Assembly: GCA_964485635.1 (NCBI GenBank)
Contig: CAZAJS010000043.1
Coordinates: 1 to 9,956, forward strand
From: CAZAJS01 sp964485635
GTDB taxonomy: Bacteria; Pseudomonadota; Gammaproteobacteria; Francisellales; Francisellaceae
Reading direction: 5' to 3'
DNA length: 9,956 bases
Position 1 is the stretch's first letter, and every line of letters starts with the position of its first letter. Both the position numbers and the translations under genes were made by a program. Below the pieces are notes generated by a model. It ran no database searches and had not been told where the DNA came from. It saw only the letters and a list, made by a program, of their open reading frames with translations. Positions 7,350 through 9,956 of the stretch are shown here, piece by piece.

Positions 7350-7379
7350 TTGGCATTTAATTTATTTTTGTTCTATACT
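7350..7379 (+). promoter_or_regulatory. Sigma-70 promoter that fixes the start of the His-rich gene
   Basis: The -35 TTGGCA (7350-7355, five of six) is followed by an 18-bp spacer and the -10 TATACT (7374-7379, five of six). Transcription would start near 7386, about 30 nt before the ATG at 7417. Because this promoter lies downstream of the earlier in-frame ATG at 7306, it argues that translation starts at 7417. Confidence 0.55.
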
Positions 7380-7416
7380 AAAATTAAGTTTAATAAATAT
7401 TATTAATGAGCTTTTT

Positions 7417-7809
7417 ATGAGTGAAACATATACAATCTTTGAGATGGTCCTTGTATTTTCATTTCTAGCTAGTCTTTCTATTTATATTTTAATTAGCAAT
7501 CATTTGGAAAGTAAAAAGCTTAAACAAAACCCCCATCAATCATGTCCCACTTGTGGCCAATCAGTTGCTATAGCCCAGGGGCAACATCATGGCCCTATCC
7601 ATCCAAACCAACCAGCTCATCACCATGGATCACATATGACAACCATGGCAATGGATCATCATAATGGAATAAATCATATTTATTCTAGTCCTATAGGGCC
7701 TGCTAACGTGTCTGACTTAAGAAATCCTATGAATCCTGTTAACCCTATTAATCCACATGGCATCAATAATCCAGCAAGCCCTAATTACATCATGAATCAT
7801 CATCACTAA
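7417..7809 (+). CDS. Membrane-anchored His/Met-rich protein with CxxC and Asn-Pro repeats
   Basis: This is a 130-residue protein I do not recognise. Residues 8-27 form one transmembrane helix. A Lys-containing linker, a Cys43-Pro-Thr-Cys46-Gly knuckle and then a low-complexity tail follow. The tail is rich in His (16 in the protein, including 68-70, 81-82 and the C-terminal 128-130), Met, Pro and Asn. Residues 103-113 repeat Asn-Pro-x as NPMNPVNPINP, encoded by 9-nt units at 7723-7758. One CxxC plus clustered His/Met suggests metal binding, as in metal-storage or metallochaperone tails; this is inference only. An in-frame ATG at 7306 would add 37 hydrophobic residues. I prefer 7417 because the promoter at 7350-7379 lies inside that extension and TGAG (7407-7410) precedes 7417. 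Its TAA overlaps the stop of the opposing Gln-rich frame. Confidence 0.65.
   Translation: MSETYTIFEMVLVFSFLASLSIYILISNHLESKKLKQNPHQSCPTCGQSVAIAQGQHHGPIHPNQPAHHHGSHMTTMAMDHHNGINHIYSSPIGPANVSDLRNPMNPVNPINPHGINNPASPNYIMNHHH
7723..7758 (+). repeat. Four degenerate 9-nt units encoding Asn-Pro-x
   Basis: Four consecutive 9-nt units start AATCCT, AATCCT, AACCCT and AATCCA, encoding Asn-Pro followed by Met, Val, Ile and His. The unit identity suggests expansion by slippage followed by drift in the third codon. It lies inside the tail of the His/Met-rich protein. Confidence 0.6.
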
Positions 7810-8114
7810 TTTTTCTTAGTATCAATTGATGAATTTGCTAATCCCTCAAAACGGGATTTTTGTTGTTTGTAATCCTCATCGTCCTTTTTAAATCCTTTTT
7901 CCGGATCAACATTCAGTGATTCTTGTTTCATTTGATTTGCTTTTTGTTGAAAGTCTGAGTTTAATGTGTTTTGACTAGCTTGCTCCTGTACTAATGATTG
8001 TTGTTGTGCATGTTCTGCATTAGGATCATATTGATCAACTTCCGATTGGCCTTGTTGCATCATTTGAGCACCTTGATCCTGCATCGATTGTGATTCAGCA
8101 TTATATTGTTGCAT
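7806..8114 (-). pseudogene. Gln-rich reading frame, probably a 5'-truncated gene remnant
   Basis: From the first ATG this frame encodes 102 residues: a Gln/Met/Ser-rich N-terminal half and a Lys/Asp/Glu-rich C-terminal half, soluble and probably helical or disordered. There is no signal peptide or membrane segment. The same frame stays open upstream of the ATG as far as TAG/TAA at 8175-8180. That 20-residue extension (starting AQQRIEAYAQSFGQQ) has the same composition but no ATG, GTG or TTG start. The ATG at 8114 has no Shine-Dalgarno. Together these suggest the C-terminal end of a longer Gln-rich protein that lost its 5' part. Such tails occur in conjugation and envelope proteins, but I cannot assign one. 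It could instead be an intact small gene. It lies downstream of yraN on the same strand and its TAG (7806-7808) overlaps the His-rich gene's TAA. Confidence 0.5.
7840..7861 (+). terminator. Candidate Rho-independent terminator of the His-rich gene
   Basis: AATCCC (7840-7845) pairs with GGGATT (7853-7858) around a 7-nt loop, and T7857-T7861 forms a short T-run that continues T-rich to about 7870. It lies about 30 nt after the His-rich gene's TAA and has the right polarity only on the plus strand. It sits inside the opposing Gln-rich frame, where the arms encode part of Ser-Arg-Phe-Glu-Gly. The stem is only 6 bp. Confidence 0.45.
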
Positions 8115-8216
8115 TAATTGATTTTGGTGTTGTTGACCAAATGATTGTGCATAGGCTTCAATCCGTTGTTGTGCCTATTAACATTATTCGTCGTTTAATC
8201 CCTAGTAAGAGTTGCT

Positions 8217-8558
8217 TTAAAAAGCTGCTTTGATCCAATGGGTATGGCTCGGTGACATGGCGACCACATCAAAACGACATGGTGGCAATGCATTCGTAAC
8301 ATAATGAGACAAAAAGTGATTAGCTGCTTGTCGTATTCGCTGTTGTTTTGCCGGTGTAACCATTTCTGCGGCTGTGCCATATCGTTGGTCTTTTCGCCAT
8401 TTGACTTCCACAAACACCAATATTTGACCATCCCAGCCAATTAAATCAATTTCTCCAAAGCGTTTTGCTTGATAATTTTGTTGCACACACCGAAACCCAT
8501 ACGATGCTAAATAATGCAGGGCCAAGGTTTCAGCGGCTTTACCAATATCACACGTCAT
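8217..8558 (-). CDS. yraN: YraN / UPF0102 family putative endonuclease-fold protein
   Basis: This 113-residue protein (E. coli YraN is about 131) carries the family's signatures: N-terminal GKAAETLAxxYL, GEIDLI (35-40), FVEVKWR (49-55), CRFDVVA (94-100) and the C-terminal WIKAAF. Glu10, Asp38, Glu51 and Lys53 match the layout of a PD-(D/E)xK nuclease-like site (D...ExK). The family is predicted to act on DNA or RNA, but its cellular role is not settled. The ATG overlaps the prlC TGA by four bases (8555-8558), indicating translational coupling with the peptidase gene. This differs from the E. coli context, where yraN follows lpoA (yraM). No terminator is visible downstream. Confidence 0.93.
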   Translation of the reverse strand: MTCDIGKAAETLALHYLASYGFRCVQQNYQAKRFGEIDLIGWDGQILVFVEVKWRKDQRYGTAAEMVTPAKQQRIRQAANHFLSHYVTNALPPCRFDVVAMSPSHTHWIKAAF

Positions 8559-9956
8559 GATGCCTCAATGCCACTATGCCGTAATAAAGGTCCAACATCA
8601 GGCTCGCCTCCATAGACGGACATAAACAAAGTTTTAAACGGTTGACTGCCACCTTGTGATAAAAGCTTGTTTAAAATCGATTGACCTACTTGTTCCGATA
8701 AAATCGTTGATTCGGCTTCAAATAAAGCAAATAAATCACTCGATAACACTTCTGCCCATTTATAACTATAATAACCTGCAGCATAACCGCCGCCAAAAAT
8801 ATGGGAAAATCCATGAGCAAAATAGTTTTTGCTCGGATATGGAATCACTGCGACTTGTTGCCGAACTTCTTGTAAAATGGATTGGATCCCCGCTTCAGAA
8901 TCAACGGCTTGACAATGAAGCTTCATATCAAATAAAGCAAACTCTAATTGTCGCACCATCGCCATACCTGATTGAAATTGCTGAGATTGACGAATTTTGT
9001 CAATCAAATCATCTGGTAAAGGCTGTCCCGTTGTCACATGTTGGCTCATCATGGCTAGACCTGTCGGATGCCAACAAAAGTTTTCCATTAACTGGCTTGG
9101 ACATTCGACGGCATCCCATTCAACGCCATTAATACCAGCAACACTAGCGATATCAACTTTTGTTAAAATATGATGTAAGGCATGGCCAAACTCATGAAAT
9201 AAAGTCACAACATCTTGGTGGGTTAATGTGGCCACATCATTGTTTGATGGACGACGAAAATTACAATTGACATACGCAACCGGGAGTTGTAAGTGCCCTT
9301 GCTGGTCACGATGTCGAATGCGACACTCATCCATCCAAGCTCCACCACGTTTATTGTCACGCGCATATAAATCAAGATAAATATAACCGGCGACATTGCC
9401 TTGTGCATCATCAAAGCGATATAGCTGTAATGTTGGCTCATACTGTGGAAAATCTGTTTGCTGTGTAATAGTCAGCCCATATATACGACGCAAAATATCA
9501 AACAGACCTTGTAAAACAGTGGGCAATGGAAAATAATCCCGTAACGTTTCATCTGTAAAGTCAAATAAAGCTTTTTTATACTGCTGACTATAATAAGCCA
9601 CATCCCAAGCTTGTAATGTATCATCCGACAGCCCTTGTGATTGAGCAAATTTTGTCAAATCATCAAACTCTTTTTGAGCTTTTGGTTTAGCATAGGTGGC
9701 CAATTTTTCTAAAAAAGCGAACACAGTTTGCGTATCATCAGCCATTTTAGTCGCTAACGACACATCTGCATAATGGGCATAGCCTAAATCTGCAGCTTGT
9801 TGCTGACGTAATTTTAGAATTTGTGCCATAATCGGGCCATTATCATAATCTGGATAATCCCCTTGTGCGCAAGCACGCGTATTAAATGCTTCATAAAAAG
9901 TTTGCCGAAGCTTGCGCACATTCGCCTGCTGCATCACCGCTAAATAAGTCGGCATA
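8555..9956 (-). CDS. prlC: Oligopeptidase A (PrlC/OpdA), 5' end outside the window
   Basis: This M3-family cytoplasmic zinc metallopeptidase degrades short peptides, including cleaved signal peptides. The visible 466 residues match the C-terminal two thirds of the roughly 680-residue enzyme. Numbering from the first Met in the window, HEFGHALHH begins at residue 254 (plus-strand 9170-9196): His254 and His258 are zinc ligands and Glu255 is the catalytic base. The third zinc ligand is Glu284 in WDAVECPSQ. The substrate-binding His/Tyr region (FAHGFSHIFGGGYAAGYYSY) is intact. ENKRGGAWMD-like and AYVNCNFRRP elements also match OpdA. The Met at 9955 is not the true start: it aligns with the interior of the E. 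coli protein, so about 210 N-terminal residues lie to the right. It is coupled to yraN by an ATGA overlap. Confidence 0.96.
   Translation of the reverse strand, partial: MPTYLAVMQQANVRKLRQTFYEAFNTRACAQGDYPDYDNGPIMAQILKLRQQQAADLGYAHYADVSLATKMADDTQTVFAFLEKLATYAKPKAQKEFDDLTKFAQSQGLSDDTLQAWDVAYYSQQYKKALFDFTDETLRDYFPLPTVLQGLFDILRRIYGLTITQQTDFPQYEPTLQLYRFDDAQGNVAGYIYLDLYARDNKRGGAWMDECRIRHRDQQGHLQLPVAYVNCNFRRPSNNDVATLTHQDVVTLFHEFGHALHHILTKVDIASVAGINGVEWDAVECPSQLMENFCWHPTGLAMMSQHVTTGQPLPDDLIDKIRQSQQFQSGMAMVRQLEFALFDMKLHCQAVDSEAGIQSILQEVRQQVAVIPYPSKNYFAHGFSHIFGGGYAAGYYSYKWAEVLSSDLFALFEAESTILSEQVGQSILNKLLSQGGSQPFKTLFMSVYGGEPDVGPLLRHSGIEAS

Noticed and set aside
7306..7416. N-terminal extension of the His-rich protein from the ATG at 7306
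   Set aside because: It would add a second hydrophobic stretch, but a good promoter (7350-7379) lies inside it and the downstream ATG at 7417 has a better leader. Kept only as an alternative start.
7723..7758. CRISPR-like or satellite repeat
   Set aside because: The periodicity is 9 nt within a coding frame (Asn-Pro-x), without spacers; it is a coding repeat.
8195..8440. Minus-strand frame overlapping yraN in another frame
   Set aside because: YraN carries all its family motifs in its own frame; this one is a shadow rich in His/Cys/Trp.
8656..9132. Plus-strand 158-codon frame opposite prlC
   Set aside because: It is antisense to a strongly conserved peptidase core that includes the third zinc ligand, and no promoter or ribosome site supports it.

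Overview
The window carries ordinary chromosomal housekeeping genes of an AT-rich gammaproteobacterium, plus a short accessory stretch at about 7.2-8.2 kb. UvrD, GpmI, SerS, YraN and oligopeptidase A (PrlC) all read as gammaproteobacterial orthologues; UvrD keeps even the C-terminal Tudor-like domain seen in E. coli UvrD. I cannot name the genus from sequence alone.

Layout. Bases 1-105 may be the 3' tail of a gene that begins outside the window. A well-formed sigma-70 promoter (160-189) drives a 100-residue exported protein (222-524). Next comes uvrD (692-2896). A tight plus-strand operon follows: gpmI (3004-4530), serS (4549-5820) and a VTT/DedA-superfamily membrane protein (5817-6566). SerS and the membrane protein share an ATGA stop/start overlap. 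A minus-strand gene for a small outer-membrane beta-barrel (6638-7192) converges on this operon.

The barrel gene is divergent from a plus-strand gene for a membrane-anchored His/Met-rich protein (start best placed at 7417). Their shared intergenic region holds two recognisable promoters facing apart and a perfect 6-bp-arm inverted repeat beside the barrel gene's -35. The His-rich gene runs tail-to-tail, with overlapping stop codons, into a minus-strand Gln-rich reading frame (7806-8114) that looks 5'-truncated. Further right on the minus strand lie yraN (8217-8558) and, upstream of it, prlC (8555-9956). These two are translationally coupled by an ATGA overlap, and prlC's N-terminal part lies beyond the right edge.

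How the genes relate. The recognised genes serve DNA repair (uvrD), glycolysis (gpmI), tRNA charging (serS) and cytoplasmic peptide turnover (prlC); yraN and the VTT protein have incompletely known roles. I see no CRISPR array, tRNA, rRNA, insertion sequence or defence operon. The only stretch that could hide something undescribed is 7.2-8.2 kb, with the barrel protein, the His/Met-rich anchored protein and the Gln-rich remnant. The case there is composition, layout and promoter geometry, not a demonstrated system.
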